Shown here: piece by piece, positions 45,375 to 53,703 of the stretch
How positions within the stretch are numbered: position 1 is the stretch's first letter
Layout: every line of letters starts with the position of its first letter
From: an uncultured Prevotellaceae bacterium
GTDB lineage: Bacteria; Bacteroidota; Bacteroidia; Bacteroidales; Bacteroidaceae
Assembly: GCA_900316285.1 (NCBI GenBank)
Contig: ONCG01000001.1
Coordinates: 277,422-341,421, forward strand
Direction of reading: 5' to 3'
DNA: 64,000 bases
Translations under genes and position numbers: made by a program
Notes under the pieces: model-generated
The model's input: only the letters and a program-made list of their open reading frames with translations
The model's database searches: none
What the model was told of the DNA's origin: nothing

Positions 45375-47126
45375 ATGATTACCAAATATATCAAGAAAAA
45401 GGCCGTTGTCCTTACCATTAGCTGCGGCTTTGTTGCTGCCCTCACCTCCTGCAGCAATTTCCTTGAAGAGCAGGTTCCGCAAGGCACACTCTCTGACGAG
45501 CAGGTGAACACGCCGGAATACGTTGACAAACAGGTGACTTCGGCCTACGCCATCTTTGTGACCGCCGAGGACATCAACGCCTCCTTCTCGCTCTGGAACT
45601 ACGATGTGCGCTCTGACGATGCATACAAAGGCGGTTCTACAACCAATGACGGCGACGTGTTCCACCAGTTGGAAGTGTCGCAGGGCATTCTCTCAACAAG
45701 TTGGAACCTGAACGACATCTGGGTACGCCTGTACAACTCACTCTCACGCGTCAATGCAGCCATGCATGCCGTTGAGAACTGCGACGACAGCTACAGCCTG
45801 AAGCAGGAGCGATTGGCAGAACTAAAATTCCTGCGCGCCTATGCTCACTTCCAGTTGAAGCGACTGTTCAAGAAGATTCCTTTCGTGTTGCGCACCGACC
45901 TTACCTACGATGAGTATGGTCAGATCTCGAACACCGAGTTCACCAACGATGAGGGCTGGGCAAAGATTGCCGAGGACCTGGAGTGGGCTTACCAGGTGCT
46001 GCCTACGACGCAGGCCGACAAGGGTCGCCCCACGAAGGCTGCCTGTGCCGCCTTCCTTGCTAAGGTCTACCTCTACAAAGCATATCGTCAGGACAACGAG
46101 CAGACGAATGAAGTGACCTCCATCAACGAGTCTGACCTTCAGAAGGTCGTTGAATACACGGCACCGCAGATCTATCAGGCTGGCGGCTATGCACTGGAGA
46201 AGGACATCCACAACTGCTTCCGTCCTGAAGAGCAGTTCGAGAACGGACCTGAGTCGCTGTGGGCCATCCAGTATTCACGCAACGACGGCACAAAGTATGG
46301 AAACCTGAATCTGGGCAACGGACTGATTTGCCCGAACATCGTCAACGTGACCGATGGCGGCTGCGACTTCTACAAGCCCTCGCAGAACCTTGTCAATGCT
46401 TTCCGCACAGGTGCCGACGGTCTGCCCCTGCTCGACAGTTACAACAAAGCCGACTACGATATGGCAACCGACAATGCCGACCCGCGACTGTTCCTGACTG
46501 TAGGCATGCCCGGACTGCCCTATATGTTCAACAGCAACTTCATGATGGACCGCTCATCGAGTTGGAGCCGTTCTGGCGGACTCTATGGCTACTATGTCAC
46601 GCTGAAGCAGAATGTTGATCCTGCCCTTCTGGGCACCTATCTCATCAAGAGTTCGTTCTGGGCCACATCCATGAACCGAATCGTACTGCGCTATGCCGAC
46701 GTATTGCTCATGCGTGCCGAGGCACAGGCCCAGCTTGGCAACACGCAGGAAGCCATCAACCTGGTGAACCAGATTCGTCAGCGTGCAGCTAGCTCCACTC
46801 AGATGATTGCCAACTATCCGTCGAAATACGGCGTGAAGTTCTACTGCAAGACCTACAGCGGCAGTTTCTCGAAGGAGCAGACTCTGAAGATTGTGAAGTT
46901 CGAGCGTCGCCTTGAACTGGCCATGGAGTCGGAGCGATTCCTCGACCTCGTACGCTGGGGCGAAGCTGCCACCGTGCTGAACGAATACTATGCTACCGAA
47001 AAAGGAAAGTGCAATATCTACGAAGAAGCCAGATTCACGGCTAACAAGAACGAATACCTGCCTATCCCCTATCAGCAGTTCTCGGCTGCCAATGGCAACT
47101 ACAAGCAAAACTGCGGCAACTGGTAA
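45375..47126 (+). CDS. susD: SusD-family fructan-binding surface lipoprotein
   Basis: 583 residues from the ATG at 45375. Lipobox in VAALTSCSNFLEE. The SusD fold is indicated by RVNAAMHAVENCDD, LAELKFLRAYAHFQLKRLF, AACAAFLAKVYLYKA and the C-terminal FERRLELAMESERFLDLVRW, typical of RagB/SusD proteins. Caps the SusC barrel on the cell surface and binds the glycan. Confidence 0.95.
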   Translation: MITKYIKKKAVVLTISCGFVAALTSCSNFLEEQVPQGTLSDEQVNTPEYVDKQVTSAYAIFVTAEDINASFSLWNYDVRSDDAYKGGSTTNDGDVFHQLEVSQGILSTSWNLNDIWVRLYNSLSRVNAAMHAVENCDDSYSLKQERLAELKFLRAYAHFQLKRLFKKIPFVLRTDLTYDEYGQISNTEFTNDEGWAKIAEDLEWAYQVLPTTQADKGRPTKAACAAFLAKVYLYKAYRQDNEQTNEVTSINESDLQKVVEYTAPQIYQAGGYALEKDIHNCFRPEEQFENGPESLWAIQYSRNDGTKYGNLNLGNGLICPNIVNVTDGGCDFYKPSQNLVNAFRTGADGLPLLDSYNKADYDMATDNADPRLFLTVGMPGLPYMFNSNFMMDRSSSWSRSGGLYGYYVTLKQNVDPALLGTYLIKSSFWATSMNRIVLRYADVLLMRAEAQAQLGNTQEAINLVNQIRQRAASSTQMIANYPSKYGVKFYCKTYSGSFSKEQTLKIVKFERRLELAMESERFLDLVRWGEAATVLNEYYATEKGKCNIYEEARFTANKNEYLPIPYQQFSAANGNYKQNCGNW

Positions 47127-47181
47127 ATTGGGTTTAAAGTTAAGTGTATAGAGTAAAAATAATCATACAATCGAAAATAAC

Positions 47182-48579
47182 ATGAAGTCAATAAGTAAAT
47201 ATATCATGTGCATCTTCGCCCTTATGCTGGGCCTCACGGCTTGCGACAAGAACGACGACTGCACGCTGGACCTCAACGGCAACTGCCTCATTGAGGAGAT
47301 TGCACTCGATGGCTATGCTGGCATCATCGACTTACCCAGCCACAGCATCGTAGTGCGGCTGCCGGAGGGCACGCCCTGCAATGCAATGAAGGTGACAAGC
47401 CTGCGACTGACAGAAGGCGCCACTGCCGACATTGCCCAGGGACAAGTGCTCAACATGGAGGAGGCTCAGGCCATTCGCGTCAGAATGAACGACCTCTATA
47501 TGGACTGGAACATCTCAGTGCTGCACGATGAAGCACGCATCCTCTCATTCGTAGCCAACGACATCTACACGGGCATCATCGACGAGCAAGCAAAGACCAT
47601 CATCGTCTACGTCCCGGCATCGGTGGATGTGCGCAACATCGTTCCTACTATTGAGTATTCGGTGAATGCTACCATCAGCCCGCTCAGCGGAGTGGCTACC
47701 GACTTCTCAGAACCCGTCACTTACACCGTCACAAACAATACTGCCAAGAGCAGTTATGTGGTGACCGTCATTGCCATCGGCCGTCCGAAAGCAGTATTCG
47801 TAGGTGCAGCGTCCGACATGTCGAAGTTGGATCCCGAGGCTGAAGCTGCATGCTCATGGATGCTGGCCAACGTGCCCGAATCAATGTATGCTTCGTTTGC
47901 CGACATTCAGTCGGAGCAGATTGACCTCTCGGAGTGTAAGATCATCTGGTGGCATTACCACAAGGATGGCGGTGTCGACGGACACGATGCATTCGCTGCC
48001 AACGCAGTGGAGGCACTGGCTGCCAAGAACCAACTGCGCACGTTCTATGAGAATGGCGGTGCAATGCTGCTGACCCGCTATGCTACGAACCTGCCGTCGT
48101 TCATCGGCGTAACAGGCGACGACGAGTGGACAACGCCCAACAACTGCTGGGGTCAGAACGAGGATGGTGCTGAACTCTGCGGTGGTCCGTGGTCGTTCCG
48201 CATCTGGGATGGTCAGAACGGTCATCCGCTGTGGCAGAACCTTGTTGCAGGCGACAATCCGCAGGAGGTCTATTGCACCGATGCGGGTTACCACATCACC
48301 AACTCTACAGCCCAATACCACATTGGTGCCGACTGGGGTGGCTACAATGATCATGCAGCATGGGAAGCTCGCACGGGCGGTAAGATTCTCGGTGTAGGCG
48401 GCGATGGCGCTGTCGTAGCATGGGAATATCCTGCTCACGATGGTAAGGGCGGCATCATCTGCATCGGCTCTGGCTGCTACGACTGGTACTCCTATACTTA
48501 TGAGGCTGGCTATGTGGAGAACTACCACAAGAACATTGCCATCATCACTCAGAATGCATTTAATTATTTAACGAAATAA
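47182..48579 (+). CDS. DUF4960 surface lipoprotein, probable fructan-binding protein
   Basis: 465 residues, lipoprotein (LMLGLTACDKND). Two Ig-like N-terminal domains of the DUF5018/SusE type (TSLRLTEGATADIAQGQVL, PTIEYSVNATISPLSG), then a C-terminal DUF4960 domain (IIWWHYHKDGGVDGHD, NCWGQNEDGAELCGGPWSF, GCYDWYSYTYEAGYVEN) with a class I amidotransferase-like look and many surface Trp. It holds the place of the surface glycan-binding protein of fructan loci. Confidence 0.8.
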   Translation: MKSISKYIMCIFALMLGLTACDKNDDCTLDLNGNCLIEEIALDGYAGIIDLPSHSIVVRLPEGTPCNAMKVTSLRLTEGATADIAQGQVLNMEEAQAIRVRMNDLYMDWNISVLHDEARILSFVANDIYTGIIDEQAKTIIVYVPASVDVRNIVPTIEYSVNATISPLSGVATDFSEPVTYTVTNNTAKSSYVVTVIAIGRPKAVFVGAASDMSKLDPEAEAACSWMLANVPESMYASFADIQSEQIDLSECKIIWWHYHKDGGVDGHDAFAANAVEALAAKNQLRTFYENGGAMLLTRYATNLPSFIGVTGDDEWTTPNNCWGQNEDGAELCGGPWSFRIWDGQNGHPLWQNLVAGDNPQEVYCTDAGYHITNSTAQYHIGADWGGYNDHAAWEARTGGKILGVGGDGAVVAWEYPAHDGKGGIICIGSGCYDWYSYTYEAGYVENYHKNIAIITQNAFNYLTK

Positions 48580-48592
48580 CATCTTCAGCGAT

Positions 48593-50200
48593 ATGAATAA
48601 CATCAAGAAAATATTTGTAGCCGGTCTGGTGTGCTGTGGCTTTGCCGCAGCACCCACCACGCTCGCTTCTTGCAGCAACGACGACTTTGCAGGCGACGCA
48701 CAGAAGAACTGGGCAGGCACCACCGAGACATTCTCTGCCGTGAACGACGACACCGACGATGCTTTCTCGACCTACTACAAGCATGCACTCGGCCGCATCG
48801 GCGACCCCATGCCGTTCTACGACAAGAAGGCTGGCGACTTCAAAGTGCTCTACCTGCAGGACTACAACAACAATAGCGAGTTCTATCACCCCATCTGGGC
48901 TGTGAGCACCAAGGATGGCTGCCACTACGAGTCGCTTGGCGAAATCATTGCTGCAGGCACTAATGCCAACCAGCAGGATGCTGCCATCGGAACAGGATGT
49001 GCCGTCTACAATGAAAAAGAGGGACTCTACTACATCTACTACACAGGCGAGAATGCCCGCTGCGAAAGCCGCCAGGTGGTGATGCGCGCTACGTCTTCCG
49101 ACTTCAAGACCTGGACCAAGGACCGCGAGTGGCGTCTCAACGGACCCGACTACGGTTTCTCAGGACAAGACTTCCGCGACCCGCAGATATTTGAGGATGG
49201 TGGCGTGTACTACATGGTCATTGTCAGCAAAAATCGCTTTGCCTACTTCAAGTCATCCAACTTGAAAGACTGGACTTGTGAAGGCGGTTTCAACATGGTC
49301 TGGGACCGCATGTGCGAGTGCCCCGACGTGTTCAAGATGGGCAACTGGTGGTATCTCGTTTACAGCGAAGCCTATCCTACAAGTTGGAGCCGTAAGGTGA
49401 AATACATGATGGCCGACTCGTTCGAGGGACTGCGTCGCTGCTTCGACGACCCGGGAGCCAACTGGCCGAAGGACGACAAGGAAGGCGTGCTCGACAGCCG
49501 TGCCTTCTATGCTGGCAAGACTGCATCCGATGGACAGAATCGCTACATCTGGGGTTGGTGTCCTTACCGCACAGGTACAACCTTCCACGATAAGAACATT
49601 GCCGTGGGTGCTAATGGTGAGCCCAACTGGTCGGGTGCACTCGTATGCCACCGTCTGGTGCAGCACGAGAATGGAACGCTTACCATCGGTGAGGTTCCTG
49701 CCATGGCAGCCAAGTACAACACTCCTGCAGAAGCGAAGGTTATGGACAGCAAGGGCTACAACAACGGCAACCTCACTGGCGACGATGCCTACGTGCTCTT
49801 CAGCCGTCTGGGCAACCACAATCACATCTCGTTCACGGTGAAGACCGCTGGCGAGGGCGATAAGTTCGGCATCTCCTTCTGCCGCGGCACTGATGCTAAG
49901 AAGTATTACACCATGGTGGTCAATCCCGAATGGGCAAACGGCCGCCGCAAGGTAAACTTCGAGCAGGAAGGTCCCGAGGGCATGGGATTTGTTGAAGGCA
50001 TCGATGGCTACATCTTCCCACGTCCTGCCGACAACACCTACAACGTCAGCATCTACACCGACAACTCTGTCGTGACGATGTACATCAACGGCGTTTACGG
50101 CTATACGCAGCGCATCTACGGCATCTATAAGAACTGCTGGTCCATTAATAACTATGGTGGTTCCATCAGCGTGAGCAACGTGCAGGTGTCGAATTACTAA
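48593..50200 (+). CDS. GH32-type fructan hydrolase lipoprotein (DUF4975-containing)
   Basis: 535 residues, lipoprotein (TTLASCSNDD). The five-bladed GH32 propeller keeps the three acidic positions: Asp in GRIGDPMPFYD (replacing the usual WMNDPNG), Asp in DFRDPQIF and Glu in MCECPDVFK. The C-terminal beta-sandwich (GTDAKKYYTMVVNPEW) fits DUF4975. Probably on the outer membrane surface. The altered first motif means the linkage or the product may differ from standard levanases. Confidence 0.82.
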   Translation: MNNIKKIFVAGLVCCGFAAAPTTLASCSNDDFAGDAQKNWAGTTETFSAVNDDTDDAFSTYYKHALGRIGDPMPFYDKKAGDFKVLYLQDYNNNSEFYHPIWAVSTKDGCHYESLGEIIAAGTNANQQDAAIGTGCAVYNEKEGLYYIYYTGENARCESRQVVMRATSSDFKTWTKDREWRLNGPDYGFSGQDFRDPQIFEDGGVYYMVIVSKNRFAYFKSSNLKDWTCEGGFNMVWDRMCECPDVFKMGNWWYLVYSEAYPTSWSRKVKYMMADSFEGLRRCFDDPGANWPKDDKEGVLDSRAFYAGKTASDGQNRYIWGWCPYRTGTTFHDKNIAVGANGEPNWSGALVCHRLVQHENGTLTIGEVPAMAAKYNTPAEAKVMDSKGYNNGNLTGDDAYVLFSRLGNHNHISFTVKTAGEGDKFGISFCRGTDAKKYYTMVVNPEWANGRRKVNFEQEGPEGMGFVEGIDGYIFPRPADNTYNVSIYTDNSVVTMYINGVYGYTQRIYGIYKNCWSINNYGGSISVSNVQVSNY

Positions 50201-50243
50201 AAAGCCATGTAGCTGCAAACACAAAACTAAACTTATAGAAAAA

Positions 50244-51767
50244 ATGAGAAGAATCCCATTTTTCGTTATATCTTCATTGATTCTGATGGCAGCATCCCTG
50301 CCATCAGAATCTTTTTCTCAGGGTACAAATACCACCCGTCTCTCTTCTGGAGAAGCAGACAGCCTCTATCACGAACACTATCGAAATCAATATCATTTCA
50401 GCGCACGGCGAGGATGGATCAGCGATCCCTGCGGATTCCTCTACTATGAAGGCAAGTATCATTGCTACTGGTGGGGGTGCGCCGAGTCGGAAGACCTTGT
50501 CCACTTCAACGAGGTCAGCCGGATGGTTCATCGAGACGTGCCCCGTGGATTAGGCTGTTGGACAGGATGTGTGGTGGCCGACCCTCAGAACACTGCAGGC
50601 TTCGGCAACGATGCCTACATAGCCTGCTTGACTCTCAACGATGCGGAGCGTAAGAACCAGTCACAGGCTATCACCATCAGCCACGACCACGGACGCACGT
50701 TCAGCTACTACGATGGCAATCCCGTGCTCGACATCGGCTATCAGGACTTCCGCGACCCGACAGTCATCTGGCTAGAAGAGAGTCGGCAGTGGCTCATGGT
50801 GGTAAGCAAAACGCTAGAGAGCAAAGTTGCCTTCTACACCTCGCCCGACTTGAAGCAATGGACATGGCTCAGCGACTTCGGCCCTGCCGGACGCACCTAC
50901 CGCTGTTTCGAATGTCCAGACTTCTTTAAGCTGAAGATTGACAACGGCCCCATGAAAGGCAAGGAGAAATGGGTTCTCGTGGTTTCTGTCGATTGGGACA
51001 ACGAGCAATACTTCGTCGGCGACTTCGATGGGAAGGAATTCCATGCCGAAGGGCTGAAGCAGGAAACGGGTGTCTACGTCGACCGCGGACCAGACTTCTA
51101 TGCGTCACGCACATTCAAGGATTTCGACAATGCACTCAACGGACGCGTCTATTCGATAGGCTGGATGTCGAACTGGCGCTATTGCCGCGATCTGCCAATG
51201 ACCTACGGAAAAGGATTCTGGTCGGTGCCACGCGAATTGTCTTTACGTGACACGCCCGACGGATGGCGACTCGTGCAGAAGCCCAAGAGCGAACTGACGT
51301 CGTTGAGAGGACAACAGCAACACTTTAAAGGTAGGCTGAAAGCTGGGCGTACCGTCATCAAAGACATCAGCCAACTGGGCAACGTCTATGAGACTGAGGT
51401 CAGTTTCGACACTTCTGCCAGCAACACCTACGGACTTAACCTGTGTGTGGGCGACGGCAGGAAACTTGTTGTCACCTATAACACCGACAGCCATTCGCTT
51501 GTCGTTGACCGAACCCAAGTAGCCGATTTCTCAATGGAGAAATTCCTGCAGACCTGTCATGCCAAGGTTGCCCCCATCAACGGACAACTGAAACTACACA
51601 TCTTTGTCGACAAATGCTGCGTTGAGATCTTCTCGGAAGATGGCACCAGTGTCTTCTCTCTCGCCACATTTGCTGGCGACAACCAAACTGGCCTAGAGTT
51701 ATTTAGCCTTAACCAAGGCACTAACTATCGACTTGACGTCTGGCCACTGAAGAGCATCTGGAAATAA
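50244..51767 (+). CDS. GH32 fructan hydrolase
   Basis: 507 residues with a signal peptide; no clear lipobox. Catalytic residues: Asp in RGWISDPCGFLYYEG (normally WMNDPNG), Asp in DFRDPTVIW, Glu in CFECPDFFKL. A C-terminal GH32 beta-sandwich is present (LKLHIFVDKCCVEIFSEDG). It ends the first part of the locus, followed by a strong terminator. Likely periplasmic exo-acting enzyme, by analogy. Confidence 0.88.
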   Translation: MRRIPFFVISSLILMAASLPSESFSQGTNTTRLSSGEADSLYHEHYRNQYHFSARRGWISDPCGFLYYEGKYHCYWWGCAESEDLVHFNEVSRMVHRDVPRGLGCWTGCVVADPQNTAGFGNDAYIACLTLNDAERKNQSQAITISHDHGRTFSYYDGNPVLDIGYQDFRDPTVIWLEESRQWLMVVSKTLESKVAFYTSPDLKQWTWLSDFGPAGRTYRCFECPDFFKLKIDNGPMKGKEKWVLVVSVDWDNEQYFVGDFDGKEFHAEGLKQETGVYVDRGPDFYASRTFKDFDNALNGRVYSIGWMSNWRYCRDLPMTYGKGFWSVPRELSLRDTPDGWRLVQKPKSELTSLRGQQQHFKGRLKAGRTVIKDISQLGNVYETEVSFDTSASNTYGLNLCVGDGRKLVVTYNTDSHSLVVDRTQVADFSMEKFLQTCHAKVAPINGQLKLHIFVDKCCVEIFSEDGTSVFSLATFAGDNQTGLELFSLNQGTNYRLDVWPLKSIWK

Positions 51768-51793
51768 TCACGTCTCTTGTTTCATAGACAATA

Positions 51794-51839
51794 GCCCCGC
51801 ATTCCCTTTGAGAGAAGGAGATGCGGGGCAACCTTTTTT
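51794..51839 (+). terminator. Terminator after the susC-GH32 operon
   Basis: GCCCCGCAT pairs with ATGCGGGGC around an 18-base loop that has further pairing (TCCCTTT/AGAAGGAG); AACC and six T follow. Confidence 0.88.
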
Positions 51840-51921
51840 GTGCAAAACACCTTATTTATTATTTATCTTTACTGGACGAAATTATTCAAATGATGATAAT
51901 TTCTTTCCGATAAACCTTTCT

Positions 51922-51985
51922 TTGAACCTTGAACCTTGAACTTTGAACCTTGAACGTCGCAAAGCGACTTTGAACGCGCGCTGCG
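51922..51985. repeat. TTGAACC heptamers with small hairpins
   Basis: Five heptamers (TTGAACC, TTGAACC, TTGAACT, TTGAACC, TTGAACG), then GTCGCAAAGCGAC, another TTTGAAC and GCGCGCTGCGC, ending at the DUF389 stop codon. Same composite plan as at 31504. Confidence 0.75.
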
Positions 51986-51990
51986 CTTTT

Positions 51991-53331
51991 TTACCTTTCG
52001 ATAACCACGAGGCTATCGTTTCCCACTCGCGACTGCAGCCACTGACGCAGCTTCGTGGCATCGGCGGCAGGCAGGCGGCGACCACCATCGGTGCTGACGA
52101 GTGCCAAGACGAAGTGTCGTCGGGCCGTTGTGTCGCGATGCACCTCGCTGACCGGCGACAGACTCAACGCCTTGACTTGTGGGAACAGCACTTTCAGTTC
52201 AGGACGCATGGCGGCAGATAGTTCCTCATAGCGCACATAGCCTTCCAGTTGTTCCGAGAGCAGGGCCGTCTGCGACGACAGCTCCATGAGTTGCTGGCGG
52301 TCGGCCTCGCGGGTCGTCGACAACTGCGTGAGTTGGTTGTTCAGCTGCAGCAGACTATCGGTTTGGGCTCCCTGAATGATGCTCAGCTTGTATTCGCCCA
52401 GTCCATAGTGTTGCAACTGCTTCTGCGCCTCTGCCTGCGTAGCGGCATTGATCTCGCGGCCCACAGCGACAACGCGCAGCGTACGACCCTCCACACTGTT
52501 CGAGATGACCTGCGTTCCCGACTGTGTGAGCTCGTTCTTCAAGAACCGGTGCACGTTATGATCAAAGACACTCTTTCGCACAATCATCACCGTCATCACA
52601 GCGGCAGGTATCATCGTCACAACCACAACGGCGGTGAGAAGACGGTGTGCGCGGCGTTCCCGCCATGCCGACATGAACTCATGTTTATGGAAACCCAACA
52701 GGCGAACGCCGAAATAAGTGGAGAGGGCAATGAACACCGTGTTGATGAAAAACAGATAGAACGCACCCAGGAAATACAGCAGATGTCCTGTTGCTAACCC
52801 ATAACCGGCCGTGCACAATGGCGGCATCAAGGCCGTGGCAATAGCAACACCGGGAATGACATTTCCCTTGTTGTGTGTGCAAAGGGCAATGATACCGGCA
52901 GCACCACCGCAGAAGGCGATAAGCACATCGTATAGCGTGGGCGACGTGCGCGCCAGCAACTCCGACTGAGCCTCACCCAGTGGCGAGATGAAGAAGTAAA
53001 TCGTTGCCGTGAGCACACTGAAGATGGTCGCCACGACATAGTTTTTCACCGAACGCTTTAGCAGGTCGAAGTTATTCGTGCCTACAGCCAGTCCCATGCC
53101 GATGATCGGACCCATGAGTGGCGAGATGAGCATCGCACCTATGATGACCGCTGTTGAATTGATGTTCAGTCCCAGCGATGCGATGAGGATGGCAAAGATG
53201 AGCACCCACAACTTCGCCCCACGGAACGAGACGTCATTGATAATCTGACTGACAATGGCTTCCTCGTGGTCGCGGTCGGCCTGCAAATTAAAATAGCCAC
53301 GCAGCTCTTCTGAAAAACTCTTAATGTCCAT
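51991..53331 (-). CDS. DUF389 family membrane protein
   Basis: 446 residues. The DUF389 core is clear (IIGAMLISPLMGPIIGMGLA, FCGGAAGIIALCTHNKGNVI, VAIATALMPPLCTAGYGLAT), with about six membrane segments, then a C-terminal soluble coiled region (LLQLNNQLTQLSTTREADRQ). Function is unknown for the family. It lies on the opposite strand in the middle of the fructan locus, splitting it in two, with no evident link to sugar use. Confidence 0.88.
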   Translation of the reverse strand: MDIKSFSEELRGYFNLQADRDHEEAIVSQIINDVSFRGAKLWVLIFAILIASLGLNINSTAVIIGAMLISPLMGPIIGMGLAVGTNNFDLLKRSVKNYVVATIFSVLTATIYFFISPLGEAQSELLARTSPTLYDVLIAFCGGAAGIIALCTHNKGNVIPGVAIATALMPPLCTAGYGLATGHLLYFLGAFYLFFINTVFIALSTYFGVRLLGFHKHEFMSAWRERRAHRLLTAVVVVTMIPAAVMTVMIVRKSVFDHNVHRFLKNELTQSGTQVISNSVEGRTLRVVAVGREINAATQAEAQKQLQHYGLGEYKLSIIQGAQTDSLLQLNNQLTQLSTTREADRQQLMELSSQTALLSEQLEGYVRYEELSAAMRPELKVLFPQVKALSLSPVSEVHRDTTARRHFVLALVSTDGGRRLPAADATKLRQWLQSRVGNDSLVVIER

Positions 53332-53341
53332 ACGCCGATAA

Positions 53342-53432
53342 AAACTATAAACTATAAACTAGAAACTAGAAACCAGAAACTAGAAACTAGAAACTAGAAA
53401 CCAGAAACAAGAAACTAGAAACTTGAAACTCT
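53342..53432. repeat. Heptamer repeat AAACTAG, 13 units, in the DUF389 leader
   Basis: Thirteen heptamers in exact register, mostly AAACTAG with changes, between the promoter at 53465 and the DUF389 start at 53331. On the transcript the unit is CTAGTTT. Confidence 0.93.
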
Positions 53433-53464
53433 TAAACTCACGAAGCGCACTCCTTGCGCCTTTG

Positions 53465-53496
53465 CAAAATTACGAATAAGTGAGCGAATAACCAAA
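53465..53496 (-). promoter_or_regulatory. DUF389 gene promoter
   Basis: TTTG, 20 bases, TAATTTTG on the minus strand, with CTCACTTATTCG directly before the -7 box as at 37087. Confidence 0.85.
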
Positions 53497-53580
53497 TTTA
53501 TTTGAGTTTTTCCGAACGGGGAGTCAAATACGACGCATGTCAAATGACGAAAAAGTCTTTAAAAAACGTACAATCAATAA

Positions 53581-53608
53581 TAAAAACGTTGCAATGAACT
53601 ATTTTTTA
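53581..53608. promoter_or_regulatory. Second candidate operator for the fructan regulator
   Basis: TAAAAACGTT, six bases, AACTATTTTTTA form an imperfect palindrome containing ATGAACTATTTTTTA, close to ATGAACGAATTTTTA at 42127. It stands 44 bases before the -7 box of the third GH32 gene. Confidence 0.4.
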
Positions 53609-53652
53609 AAGTCTTTGTATCATATTTGAAAGAGAGTTGCCTGGTATTTTCG

Positions 53653-53660
53653 TATCTTTG
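53653..53660 (+). promoter_or_regulatory. Promoter of GH32-permease-fructokinase genes
   Basis: TATCTTTG, 44 bases before the GH32 start; no ideal -33 box. Confidence 0.6.
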
Positions 53661-53703
53661 CAAGCAAACAAATCAATTCTTTACTATCAACCAAAACATT
53701 GAA

